Shown here piece after piece: positions 39,106 through 47,562 of a stretch of 64,000 nucleotides of DNA. Under the pieces are notes generated by a model. The model was not told where the DNA came from. It did not search any database and worked only from the letters and a program-made list of their open reading frames with translations. The stretch lies in NCBI RefSeq assembly GCF_000422205.1, contig NZ_ATHV01000004.1, positions 124,001 to 188,000 on the forward strand, given 5' to 3'. The position numbers and the translations under genes are program-made. Every line of letters begins with the position of its first letter. The first letter of the stretch is position 1. This DNA comes from Desulfovibrio sp. X2 (GTDB lineage Bacteria > Desulfobacterota > Desulfovibrionia > Desulfovibrionales > Desulfovibrionaceae).

Positions 39106-40209
39106 GTGCGCGACGCGCTTGCCGTGATCCTGGTCCTTGGCGGCCTCATCTTCTTCCACGAGCTCGGCCACTTCATCCTGGCCCGGGTCTTCGGCGTGGG
39201 CGTGCGGGTCTTCTCGCTCGGCTTCGGGCCGCGCCTCTTCGGCCTGCGCGCGGGCAAGACCGAGTACCGCCTCTCCCTCGTGCCGCTGGGCGGCTACGTG
39301 AGCATGGTGGGCGAGCATCCGGAGGAGCATCCCGAAGGCCCCGCGGACGGGAGCGACGACGACACCGAGGGCTTCGAGCCCCACCAGTTCTTCAACCGCA
39401 AGCCCGCCTGGCAGCGCATGTGCATCGTGGCCGCCGGGCCGTGCTTCAACTTCCTGCTCGCCTTCCTGGTCTACTGGGCGCTCATCGCCACGGGCAACAA
39501 CGAGGCCCTGAACATCCTCGTGACCACGGTCCATCCGGACACCCCGGCGGCCGAGGCCGGGCTCCACCCCGAGGACCTGATCACGGCCGTGAACAACAAG
39601 CCCCTGTGGTTCGGCGACGAGCTCACCGAGCGCATCAAGGAGAAGCCCGACGCGCCCATCCACCTGACCGTGGAGCGCGACGGCAAGACCTTCGCCGTGG
39701 ACCTGACGCCGCGGGTCATGACCCGCACCCTGCCGAGCGGCTCCACGGTCACCCGGCCCATGATCGGCGTGAGCTACGGCTTCCGCCCCGTGCATCGCGA
39801 GGCGGGCTTCGCCGAGGCGCCCGTGCTGGCCTGGCGCAAGTTCACCGCGCTCACCGGCAAGATCCTGCACGGGCTGTGGGAGATCGTCACCGGCGCGGTC
39901 TCGACCAAGGAGATCGGCGGGCCCATCTTCATCGCCCAGGTGGTGGCGGAGTCGGCCAAGCAGGGCCTGGCCACGGTGCTGCAGATGGCCGCCTTCCTCT
40001 CGGTCAACCTCGGGCTCATCAACCTGCTGCCGATCCCGGTGCTCGACGGCGGCCACATCCTGTTCTTCGGCCTGGAGGCCGCCTCGGGCAAGCCCGTGAG
40101 CACGCGCGTGCAGGGCGTGACCACGCGCATCGGCCTCTTCCTCCTGTTCATGCTCATGGCCCTGGCGATCTACAATGACATCGTCCGCTCGTTCTTCGGC
40201 CCGGCCTAG
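39106..40209 (+). CDS. rseP: Site-2 intramembrane metalloprotease
   Basis: A 367-residue membrane zinc protease that cuts anti-sigma factors after site-1 cleavage. The zinc site HELGH is at residues 18–22, with the third ligand in NLLPIPVLDGGHILFF. One PDZ domain (TVHPDTPAAEAGLHPEDLITAVNNKPL) lies in the middle and at least three hydrophobic segments are evident. It starts with GTG right after the dxr stop and overlaps tsaB by 35 bases. No anti-sigma or sigma gene is in the window. Confidence 0.94.
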   Translation: MRDALAVILVLGGLIFFHELGHFILARVFGVGVRVFSLGFGPRLFGLRAGKTEYRLSLVPLGGYVSMVGEHPEEHPEGPADGSDDDTEGFEPHQFFNRKPAWQRMCIVAAGPCFNFLLAFLVYWALIATGNNEALNILVTTVHPDTPAAEAGLHPEDLITAVNNKPLWFGDELTERIKEKPDAPIHLTVERDGKTFAVDLTPRVMTRTLPSGSTVTRPMIGVSYGFRPVHREAGFAEAPVLAWRKFTALTGKILHGLWEIVTGAVSTKEIGGPIFIAQVVAESAKQGLATVLQMAAFLSVNLGLINLLPIPVLDGGHILFFGLEAASGKPVSTRVQGVTTRIGLFLLFMLMALAIYNDIVRSFFGPA

Positions 40210-41104
40210 GGCCGCCAAGGCGGCGCCCGCGCGCGACCTGCTGCTGGTCCTCGGCGCGGCCGAGGACAGGCTGCAGATCGTGGCCGGACGAAGGGAGGGG
40301 ACGGGCGTGGTCCTGGAGGCGGCCCAGGAATGGCCCTCTCCCGGACGGGCCATGGCCCTGCTCGCGCCCTGCCTGCAGCAGCTCCTGCGCCTGCTCGGCG
40401 GCTTCCAGCGCCTTTTGGGCATCGCCTGCGTGCGCGGCCCCGGCTCCTTCACCGGCATCCGCGTCATCCTGTCCACGGCCGAGGGGGTCATGGCCGCGAC
40501 TGGCGTGCCGCTGGCCGGGCTCGAGCTGCCGGACCTGCTGGCCGAGGCCGCGCCGCGCCGCTGGCCGGAGTCCGGAGGCACGGCAAGGTCCGACGAGGAA
40601 TCGGGAACGGAAATTTCCACCCTGGCCGTGGTCACCTACGCCCGGCGCGGCCAGGTCTACCTGCGCCTCTACGGGCCCGCCGCCCCCGCCGCCCCCGCCG
40701 ATCCCGCCGATCTCGCAGATCTCGCAGACGAAGGCGGCGCGCCCTTCCACCCCCTGGGCCCTGTGGCCGCGCTCACGGCCGGGGCCGCCCTCGAGGTGCT
40801 CTCCGCCCTGCCCGGCCCGGTGCACGCCCTGGGCAGCGGGCTGCGCAAGAACGCCGACGTCTTCCTCTCCCCGGGCTCCCCCCTGATCGTCCTGCCCGCC
40901 CGCCTGGACTCGCCCGCGCCCGCGGCCATGCTCGCCGTGGCGGCCAGGGCCGAGTACGCCTCCCGGCCCGTGGAGCCGCTCTACGTGCGCCCCTCGGACG
41001 CCGAGGAGAACCTGCCCGACATCGCCGGTGCCCGCGGGCTTCCGGCCGACGAGGCGCAGCGCCTTCTCGCGCTCTTCCGCGACGCGATCCTCCCGAAAAA
41101 TTGA
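40175..41104 (+). CDS. tsaB: tRNA threonylcarbamoyladenosine synthesis protein TsaB
   Basis: Partner of TsaD in making the t6A base at tRNA position 37. It has the family motif CVRGPGSFTGIRV and the first-domain LLLVLGAA start, and 309 residues compared with about 230 in E. coli. The extra length includes a low-complexity insert near residue 170 (PAAPAAPADPADLADLADEG), encoded by short triplet-like repeats at about 40678–40732. The start (MTSSARSS) overlaps rseP by 35 bases, an unusual depth; a later non-ATG start is possible because the family core begins only around residue 20. Confidence 0.82.
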   Translation: MTSSARSSARPRAAKAAPARDLLLVLGAAEDRLQIVAGRREGTGVVLEAAQEWPSPGRAMALLAPCLQQLLRLLGGFQRLLGIACVRGPGSFTGIRVILSTAEGVMAATGVPLAGLELPDLLAEAAPRRWPESGGTARSDEESGTEISTLAVVTYARRGQVYLRLYGPAAPAAPADPADLADLADEGGAPFHPLGPVAALTAGAALEVLSALPGPVHALGSGLRKNADVFLSPGSPLIVLPARLDSPAPAAMLAVAARAEYASRPVEPLYVRPSDAEENLPDIAGARGLPADEAQRLLALFRDAILPKN

Positions 41105-41112
41105 GCTCCCGC

Positions 41113-41140
41113 TAAAGATCGCCCCCTCGTCTGCCGATCC
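41113..41140 (+). promoter_or_regulatory. Sigma28 promoter of flagellin 1
   Basis: TAAA (41113–41116) and GCCGATCC (41133–41140) are separated by 16 bases; the flagellar consensus is TAAA-N15-GCCGATAA. Confidence 0.65.
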
Positions 41141-41243
41141 TTGATGATGAAGGCAGGAATGCGGCCACGGACATGAACGTCCCCCGGGGAAACGGCCGCA
41201 TCCCTATGGCAAGGATGCCAGCAATCATTCAAGGAGGAAGACC

Positions 41244-42137
41244 ATGTCTCTCGTCATCAATCACAACATGATGGCCATGACCGCGGCCCGCAACCTGGGC
41301 ACGGCGTACAACAACCTGAGCACCTCGGTGAACAGGCTCTCTTCGGGCCTGCGCATCAACAGTTCCGCGGACGACGCCGCCGGGCTGGCGATCCGCGAGC
41401 TCATGCGCTCGGACATCTCCGCGCTGAACCAGGGCGTGCGCAACGCCAACGACGCCATCTCGCTGATCCAGACGGCGGACGGCGCGCTGCAGGTCATCGA
41501 CGAAAAGCTGATCCGCATGAAGGAACTGGCCGAACAGGCGGCCACGGGCACCTACAACTCCGACCAGCGCCTGATCATCGACTCCGAGTACCAGGCCATG
41601 GCTTCGGAGATCACCCGTATCGCCAGCGCCACGGACTTCAACGGCATCTACCTGCTGAACGGCCACCTGTCGTCCTCGACCTTCTCCGGCTCGGGCCTCA
41701 CGTCCACCGGCAAGCTGAAGGTCCACTTCGGCGCGGGCAACGACTCGTCCGAGGACTACTACTACATCCAGATCGGCAACTCCACGGCCTCCGCCCTCGG
41801 CGTGGGCCTGGGCGCCTCGTCCGGCACCGACGGCCGCTCCATCTCCACCCAGGAGCTGGCGCAGAAAGCCCTGGACCAGATCAACAAGGCCATCGTCTCC
41901 AAGGACAAGATCCGCGCCAACCTGGGCGGACTGCAGAACCGCCTGGAGAACACGGTGACCAACCTGCAGATCCAGGCCGAGAACCTGCAGTCCTCCGAGT
42001 CGCGCATCTCCGACGTGGACGTGGCCACCGAGATGACCGAGTTCGTGCGCCAGCAGATCCTGTCGCAGTCCGCCGTGGCCATGCTCTCGCAGGCCAACAG
42101 CCTGCCCAGGATGGCCATGCAGCTCATCCAGGGCTAG
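41244..42137 (+). CDS. Flagellin 1
   Basis: A filament subunit of 297 residues with the conserved N-terminal D0/D1 (INHNMMAMTAARNL, LSSGLRINSSADDAAGLAIRE) and C-terminal D1/D0 (VTNLQIQAENLQSSESRISD … MLSQANSLPRMAMQLIQG). The central variable part is short, so the filament has few exposed domains. AAGGAGGAAG lies 6–8 bases before the ATG. It has its own sigma28 promoter and its own terminator, and is therefore expressed apart from the nearly identical second copy. Confidence 0.96.
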   Translation: MSLVINHNMMAMTAARNLGTAYNNLSTSVNRLSSGLRINSSADDAAGLAIRELMRSDISALNQGVRNANDAISLIQTADGALQVIDEKLIRMKELAEQAATGTYNSDQRLIIDSEYQAMASEITRIASATDFNGIYLLNGHLSSSTFSGSGLTSTGKLKVHFGAGNDSSEDYYYIQIGNSTASALGVGLGASSGTDGRSISTQELAQKALDQINKAIVSKDKIRANLGGLQNRLENTVTNLQIQAENLQSSESRISDVDVATEMTEFVRQQILSQSAVAMLSQANSLPRMAMQLIQG

Positions 42138-42182
42138 CCCCGAAACGCCTCGCACGCCCAAAGCCCCGGGTAACGGCAATCC

Positions 42183-42216
42183 GGCCCGTCCGCTCACGCG
42201 GACGGGCCTTTTTTTT
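42183..42216 (+). terminator. Terminator of flagellin 1
   Basis: An 11-bp perfect stem (42183–42193 with 42198–42208) with a TCAC loop is followed by eight T residues. Confidence 0.93.
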
Positions 42217-42229
42217 CGTTTCACCCCCC

Positions 42230-42256
42230 TAAAGGGTTTTCGAAAACATCCGATAT
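42230..42256 (+). promoter_or_regulatory. Sigma28 promoter of flagellin 2
   Basis: TAAA (42230–42233), 15 bases, then TCCGATAT (42249–42256), close to TAAA-N15-GCCGATAA. It starts 14 bases after the T-run of the preceding terminator. Confidence 0.75.
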
Positions 42257-42339
42257 GGCGGGCAACAGCAGCTCAGCCGGGAATGGGTCCCGCGAGCTTC
42301 CGGCAAGGACGCCGGAACACACCTTCAAGGAGGAAAACC

Positions 42340-43230
42340 ATGTCGCTCGTCATCAACCACAACATGATGGCCATGACCGCGTCCCGCAACCTCAGCACGG
42401 CGTACGGTCACCTCAGCACGTCGGTGAACAGGCTCTCTTCCGGCCTGCGCATCAACACCGCTGCGGACGACGCCGCCGGCCTGGCGATTCGCGAGCTCAT
42501 GCGCTCCGACATCTCCGCGCTGAACCAGGGCGTGCGCAACGCCAACGACGCCATCTCGCTGATCCAGACGGCTGACGGCGCCCTGCAGGTCATCGACGAA
42601 AAGCTGATCCGCATGAAGGAACTGGCCGAACAGGCGGCCACGGGCACCTACAACTCCGACCAGCGCCTGATCATCGACTCCGAGTATCAGGCCATGGCTT
42701 CGGAAATCACCCGTATCGCCAGCGCCACGGACTTCAACGGCATCCACCTGCTGAACGGCCACCTGTCGTCCTCGACCTTCTCCGGCGCGGGCCTCGAGTC
42801 CACCGGCAAGCTGAAGGTCCACTTCGGCGCGGGCAACGACTCGTCCGAGGACTACTACTACGTCCAGATCGGCACCTCCACGGCCTCCGCCCTGGGCGTG
42901 GGCCTGGGCGCCACCGGCTCCGCCGGCCGCTCCATCTCCACCCAGGAGCTGGCGCAGAAGGCCCTGGACCAGATCAACAAGTCCATCATCTCCAAGGACA
43001 AGATCCGCGCCAACCTGGGCGCCCTGCAGAACCGCCTGGAGAACACGGTGACCAACCTGCAGATCCAGGCCGAGAACCTGCAGTCCTCCGAGTCGCGCAT
43101 CTCCGACGTGGACGTGGCCAGCGAGATGACCGAGTTCGTGCGCCAGCAGATCCTGACGCAGTCCGCCGTGGCCATGCTCTCGCAGGCCAACAGCATGCCC
43201 AGGATGGCCATGCAGCTCATCCAGGGCTAA
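42340..43230 (+). CDS. Flagellin 2
   Basis: 296 residues, almost the same protein as flagellin 1. Differences I see are few and conservative: SRNLSTAYGHLS for ARNLGTAYNNLS, NTAADDAAG for NSSADDAAG, and a one-residue-shorter central loop (GATGSAGRS for GASSGTDGRS). The upstream AAGGAGGAAAACC leader is also shared, which supports a recent tandem duplication. The terminal domains are complete, so the protein should polymerise. Downstream there is a GC-rich hairpin without a T-run. Confidence 0.96.
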   Translation: MSLVINHNMMAMTASRNLSTAYGHLSTSVNRLSSGLRINTAADDAAGLAIRELMRSDISALNQGVRNANDAISLIQTADGALQVIDEKLIRMKELAEQAATGTYNSDQRLIIDSEYQAMASEITRIASATDFNGIHLLNGHLSSSTFSGAGLESTGKLKVHFGAGNDSSEDYYYVQIGTSTASALGVGLGATGSAGRSISTQELAQKALDQINKSIISKDKIRANLGALQNRLENTVTNLQIQAENLQSSESRISDVDVASEMTEFVRQQILTQSAVAMLSQANSMPRMAMQLIQG

Positions 43231-43260
43231 TCCGGGCCGTAGGCCGGATCATCTCCGGCC

Positions 43261-43288
43261 TAAAGACCCGACGCCTCAAAGCCGAACA
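43261..43288 (+). promoter_or_regulatory. Sigma28 promoter of fliD-fliS
   Basis: TAAA (43261–43264), 16 bases, then GCCGAACA (43281–43288). The spacing equals that of the flagellin 1 promoter. Confidence 0.6.
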
Positions 43289-43298
43289 GGAAGATATG

Positions 43299-43320
43299 CC
43301 CGGCCCCCTCGGGGGCCGGG
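43299..43320 (+). other. GC-only hairpin in the fliD leader
   Basis: Perfect 10-bp arms (43299–43308 and 43311–43320) with a 2-base loop, followed by more G/C runs and no T-run. It lies between the predicted fliD promoter and its start, or may be an RNA-stabilising 3' end for flagellin 2. Confidence 0.5.
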
Positions 43321-43415
43321 CCCCCCCGGGGGCGGGGGGTGGAGGTTGGCACCCCTCTTGCTAACCACCCCGCGGGAACCTTCCCTCGGAAAAATTTACC
43401 CAAGCGGTTCGGCGT

Positions 43416-45152
43416 ATGGTCAACGATACTCTCACATCAGGCGGCATCCACTTCACGGGCCTCGGTTCGAACACGGACTTCGACTCGATCATCGACAAGC
43501 TGATCCAGGTCGAATCCGCGCACAAGAACCAGCTCACCGAGTGGCAGGCCACCTGGCAGCAAAAGCAGGCCGGGTTCCAGGACCTGAACACCAAGCTCCT
43601 GACCCTGCAGACCACCCTGCAGGGCATGGACCGCGAGAGCGAGTTCCTCCTCAAGAACGCCGACTCCAGCAACCCGGACGACCTCACCGCCACGGCCAGC
43701 GCCGACGCCCAGGAAGGCTCCTACGTCTTCACCATCAACCAGCTGGCCAAGACCCAGATCGTGACCATGACCGGGACCTCGGCCTCCTCCCTGGACGCCA
43801 AGGTCAACGCCACCGGCTCCGCGCAGACTTTCTCCTACAACTACCAGGGCACGGAGCACTCGATCAGCGTGCCGGACGGCACCACCTTCTCCACGCTCAT
43901 CTCCATGATCAACAACGACGGCGCCAACCCCGGCGTGCGGGCGAGCTCCATCAAGATCAGCGACGGCGTCTACCAGCTGCAGCTGCGCGGCCTGGACACC
44001 GGCGCGACCAACACGCTGCTGGTCAGCTCCAACACCACCCTCACGGGCTACACCGCGAGCAACGCGACCGTCACCCAGACCGCCCAGGACGCCCAGTTCA
44101 GGCTGGACGGGTTCCCCAGCAACGCCTGGCTCTCCCGTTCCACGAACACCATCGACGACGTGGTCAACGGGCTCTCCGTGCTGCTCAAGGCGACGAGCGC
44201 GGGCAGCGACGTCACGGTCAGCGTGTCCACGGACACGGCCGCCATCAAGCAGCAGATCCACTCCTTCGTGGACCAGATGAACGACGTCCGCGCCTTCATC
44301 CTCTCGCTGACCAAGTTCGATGCGCAGCAGAAGAAGGGCAGCCTGCTCACGGGCAACTACGGCGTGGAGATGGTCTCCTCCAACCTGAAGAACATCGTGG
44401 CCTCCAAGGGCATCGGCTTCAACTACTACAACTCGACCACGGGGCAGGGCGACGTCTACACCACGCTCTCCCAGCTCGGCATCCTCACCGAGGCCGACCC
44501 GGGCTCGCCGAACGCGGGCCTCCTGACCGTGGACGACGCGGCCTTGGACACGGCCCTGCAGAACAACCCGGACGCCGTGGCCGAACTCTTCTCGGGCTAC
44601 TACGACGGCTCCACCACGGTCAGCCAGCCCGCCTCCAACGCCGCGGCCTTCTCCTACGCCTCGAGCATCGCCGGGAGCACGCAGGGCGGGACCTACAACG
44701 TCTCCTACACCGTGGCCGGCGGCAGCGTGACCGGGGCGACCATCGACGGCTACGCGGCCACCTACGACTCGAACACGCACCAGCTCACGGCCAGCAAGGG
44801 CCCGGCCGGGGGCCTCGCGATCTCGGTCAACAGTCTGGTGGACGGAAGCTACTCCGGTACAGTGTCGCTCAAGGTCGGCAAGGCCACGGAACTCATCGAC
44901 CAGATCAAGCAGCTGACCAACAGCACCGACGGCACCCTGCACATCCTGGAAGACAACTATCAGGACATCATCGACGACATCCAGACCAAGATCGACTACG
45001 AAAACAACAGGTTGAGCGACAAGCGCCGCGCCCTGACGGACCAGTTCGCCAGGCTCGAGAAAACGCTCAGCAACTACAACGGAATCCAGAGCGCGCTGAA
45101 CAACGGCATCAGCCAGATGTCCTCGTCCAGCTCGTCGTCTTCCTCCGGATAG
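43416..45152 (+). CDS. fliD: Flagellar filament cap protein FliD (HAP2)
   Basis: 578 residues. The N-terminal part (IHFTGLGSNTDFDSIIDKLIQVE) and the FliD N-domain coil (QKQAGFQDLNTKLLTLQTTL) are typical. The C-terminal coiled coil (ELIDQIKQLTN … YENNRLSDKRRALTDQFARLEKTLSNYNGIQSALNNGISQM) is the filament-end contact. It ends in a run of Ser residues. It caps the growing filament and folds flagellin subunits. The ribosome site is poor; the start is chosen by family fit and because it is the first ATG. fliS follows after 13 bp. Confidence 0.94.
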   Translation: MVNDTLTSGGIHFTGLGSNTDFDSIIDKLIQVESAHKNQLTEWQATWQQKQAGFQDLNTKLLTLQTTLQGMDRESEFLLKNADSSNPDDLTATASADAQEGSYVFTINQLAKTQIVTMTGTSASSLDAKVNATGSAQTFSYNYQGTEHSISVPDGTTFSTLISMINNDGANPGVRASSIKISDGVYQLQLRGLDTGATNTLLVSSNTTLTGYTASNATVTQTAQDAQFRLDGFPSNAWLSRSTNTIDDVVNGLSVLLKATSAGSDVTVSVSTDTAAIKQQIHSFVDQMNDVRAFILSLTKFDAQQKKGSLLTGNYGVEMVSSNLKNIVASKGIGFNYYNSTTGQGDVYTTLSQLGILTEADPGSPNAGLLTVDDAALDTALQNNPDAVAELFSGYYDGSTTVSQPASNAAAFSYASSIAGSTQGGTYNVSYTVAGGSVTGATIDGYAATYDSNTHQLTASKGPAGGLAISVNSLVDGSYSGTVSLKVGKATELIDQIKQLTNSTDGTLHILEDNYQDIIDDIQTKIDYENNRLSDKRRALTDQFARLEKTLSNYNGIQSALNNGISQMSSSSSSSSSG

Positions 45153-45165
45153 CACGAGGTGATCC

Positions 45166-45975
45166 ATGCAACAGAACGCGACGCGGGCCTACATCGCAAC
45201 GCAGGTGACCACGACCACCCAGGCCGACCTGCTCATCATGCTTTACGACGCGGCCGTGAAATATCTTGCCCAGGCCAAGGAGCGCATCGCCGAGCGCGAC
45301 GTCAAGGCCAAGGGCCAGCTCATCACCAAGGCCCTCGACATCATCAACGAGCTGCAGTCCTGCCTGAACAAGGAAAAGGGCGGCGAGATCGCCGACAACC
45401 TCTCGCGCCTGTACTTCTACTGCAATTCGCGGCTGCTCATGGCCAACCTGAAGATGGACACCGAGGCCATCGACCAGGTCGTCAACATCCTGCGCGGCCT
45501 GCGTTCCGCCTACGCCGAGATCAAGGACACCGCGGGCCTGGACGCCGCCATGGAGCAGGTCCGGGCCGCTCCGTCCAAGCCCATGGGCCTCGGATTCGGC
45601 GCCTCGGCCACGGCCGCGGCCATGAAGCTGCAGGCCGGAAAGCCCCAGCCCGGAGCCCGGCCCGAGACGGGTGAGGCCGAGTCCGGAAAGGCACAGCCCT
45701 CCCAGGTCTCCCAGCAGGTCTACGGCCGCAGGGGCACCCAGCCCCAGGCCAGGCCCGCGCCCCAACCGGCGCCGCAGGCAGAGGCAGCGGCCGCGCCCGC
45801 GGCCACGCCCCAAAGCGACCCGCAGAATGTCCCCCAAGGCATCCCGCAAGACATCCCGCAGGACGTTCCGCAAGACGCTCCGCAGCAGCCGCTCCAGCCC
45901 CAGGCCGCTCCCCGGCCCGCGGCCATGAACGCCCGCCGCGCCGCCGCGGCCTACGGCTCCACGCCGGGGAACTGA
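45166..45975 (+). CDS. fliS: Flagellin export chaperone FliS with long C-terminal extension
   Basis: The first 125 residues are a normal FliS (AYIATQVTTTTQADLLIMLYDAAVKYLAQAKERI … SRLYFYCNSRLLMANLKMD … LRGLRSAYAEI), which binds the flagellin C-terminus before export. FliS is usually about 130 residues. Here 269 residues are predicted: the rest is Pro/Gln/Ala-rich and includes a run of about seven near-repeats of the form P-Q-x-x (PQNVPQGIPQDIPQDVPQDA). The frame and codon bias stay normal, so it looks translated. The next gene is more than 150 bp away. Confidence 0.93.
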   Translation: MQQNATRAYIATQVTTTTQADLLIMLYDAAVKYLAQAKERIAERDVKAKGQLITKALDIINELQSCLNKEKGGEIADNLSRLYFYCNSRLLMANLKMDTEAIDQVVNILRGLRSAYAEIKDTAGLDAAMEQVRAAPSKPMGLGFGASATAAAMKLQAGKPQPGARPETGEAESGKAQPSQVSQQVYGRRGTQPQARPAPQPAPQAEAAAAPAATPQSDPQNVPQGIPQDIPQDVPQDAPQQPLQPQAAPRPAAMNARRAAAAYGSTPGN

Positions 45976-46129
45976 CGCCCGCGCAGCGGAAGGTGCACAA
46001 CGCGGCGGAGCGGGGCGGCCGTCGGCAACGCGGCCCGCGCCCTCACCGCGCAGCGGAGCGCGGGCGAGCTTGCCGTGCGCTGCGCGCGCCTCCTTGCGGC
46101 AAAGCCCGCACAGGGCTATGACACGCCGC

Positions 46130-47500
46130 ATGAGCGATCTGCTGACCGAATACAGCCGCGAGACGCTGCGCTTCCGCCTCGGATCCGAGGCCCAGGCCGC
46201 GCCCTCCGCGCTTCCCCAGCCACCCGACGACATCGACGCCCTCCTCGGCCGCGTGCTGCGCGCCTGGGAGCGCGAAAAACGCACGAACGTGGTCCTCTTC
46301 GGCCTGGCCTCCGGCGCGCTGGCCGCGCGCCTGGCCCAGAGCCTGCCCCAAGACGTCTCCCTGTGCGTGAGCGAGCCCGACCCCGCGCTCGCGCAGGGCC
46401 TGCTCGCGGCCGGACGCCTCGACTGGTGGGACGAGGACGGCTCCCGCGTCTGCCTCGCGGACACCTCGCCCTGGGCGCACAAGCTGCTCTGGCTGCGCCA
46501 AGGGCTCGTGCCGCAGACGGCCTTCGACATCGTCAACCCCGAGCTTGCGAGCGAGCTGCGCGACAAGGCGCTGCTCCTGCGCGAGGCCTTCCACGCCGGA
46601 CGCCTGCGCGCCGCCGTCTTCGGCGCCGACCGCACGGCCGAGCGGCCGCGCGTGACGCTCGCCGCCATCCTGCGGCCGGACGAGCCCGGACTGTCCCGCT
46701 TCTTCGCCCAGGCCCCCTCCTGGCTCGCCCGCGTGGCCGTGCTCTGGGACGGCGCGCCGCCCGCCGGGGACTTCGCCCCTGCCCTGCCGGACGGCGTGCG
46801 CCTGATCCAGGCCGCGCGGCCCCTGGGCGGCGACTTCGCGGCGCAGCGAAACGCCCTGCTCGACCTCTGCGGGGCGGGCGCCGCGGGCGTTGCGGACGGC
46901 GAGGACATCCAGGCCGCCCTGGACAGGATCATGGCCGACAAGGACGCGCACGACCCCTGGGCCATCGCGGCCGCGGACAGGGCCCTGGCCGCGGCCGACG
47001 CCACGGAGTGGATCCTGACCCTGGACGGCGACGAGCTTCTGCCCGAGGCGCTGTGGCAGGCCCTGCCCGGCCTCATCGCCCGGCTCACGGCGGAAAAGGC
47101 CGTGGCTGCGGCCTTCCCGCGCCTGACCCTCTATCCGGACGCGGACCACGCCAAGTGCGGCTACGGCCTGTGGCCGGACCTGCAGCTGCGGCTGTTTCGC
47201 GCGGACGGTGGGGGTGACGGGGGCAAACCCCGCTACGAGCGGCCCGTGCACGAGCGGCTGACCGGCCTCGCGGGCCCCGTGGCCGTGGTCCTGGACGGCT
47301 CGATCCTGCACGAGAGCGCGCTGCGCAAGTCGCCCGAGGAGCTCGAGAAGAAGCTTCAGGGCTTCGACGCGGCCGGAGGCGGCGGCGTGCGCCACGTGCT
47401 CTCCGGCGAGTACCCGAGCCTGCCGCTCGCGGCCCTGCCGGGCGCCGGGCCCTTCTCGCCTCCGCTGCGCCTGCTTGTGCTCGACAAAAACCCCGTGTAA
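46130..47500 (+). CDS. Glycosyltransferase (family 2-like) of the flagellar locus
   Basis: About 456 residues. The first 200 have a Rossmann-like pattern (VVLFGLASGALAARLAQSLP, SLCVSEPDPALAQGLL) that recalls the N-terminal part of flagellar glycosylation proteins. The second half is GT-A like, with WILTLDGDELLPEALW as the metal/nucleotide-sugar motif and LWPDLQLRLFR. The position after fliD-fliS suggests flagellin glycosylation. An in-frame ATG at 46118 is also possible; neither start has a good ribosome site. No sugar-nucleotide genes are nearby. Confidence 0.75.
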   Translation: MSDLLTEYSRETLRFRLGSEAQAAPSALPQPPDDIDALLGRVLRAWEREKRTNVVLFGLASGALAARLAQSLPQDVSLCVSEPDPALAQGLLAAGRLDWWDEDGSRVCLADTSPWAHKLLWLRQGLVPQTAFDIVNPELASELRDKALLLREAFHAGRLRAAVFGADRTAERPRVTLAAILRPDEPGLSRFFAQAPSWLARVAVLWDGAPPAGDFAPALPDGVRLIQAARPLGGDFAAQRNALLDLCGAGAAGVADGEDIQAALDRIMADKDAHDPWAIAAADRALAAADATEWILTLDGDELLPEALWQALPGLIARLTAEKAVAAAFPRLTLYPDADHAKCGYGLWPDLQLRLFRADGGGDGGKPRYERPVHERLTGLAGPVAVVLDGSILHESALRKSPEELEKKLQGFDAAGGGGVRHVLSGEYPSLPLAALPGAGPFSPPLRLLVLDKNPV

Positions 47501-47562
47501 GGGCTTGCCCGTTCTTGCGCGCCCCTGACTTCGCGCCTTCGCCGCGCAGAGGAGCCTTGCCG

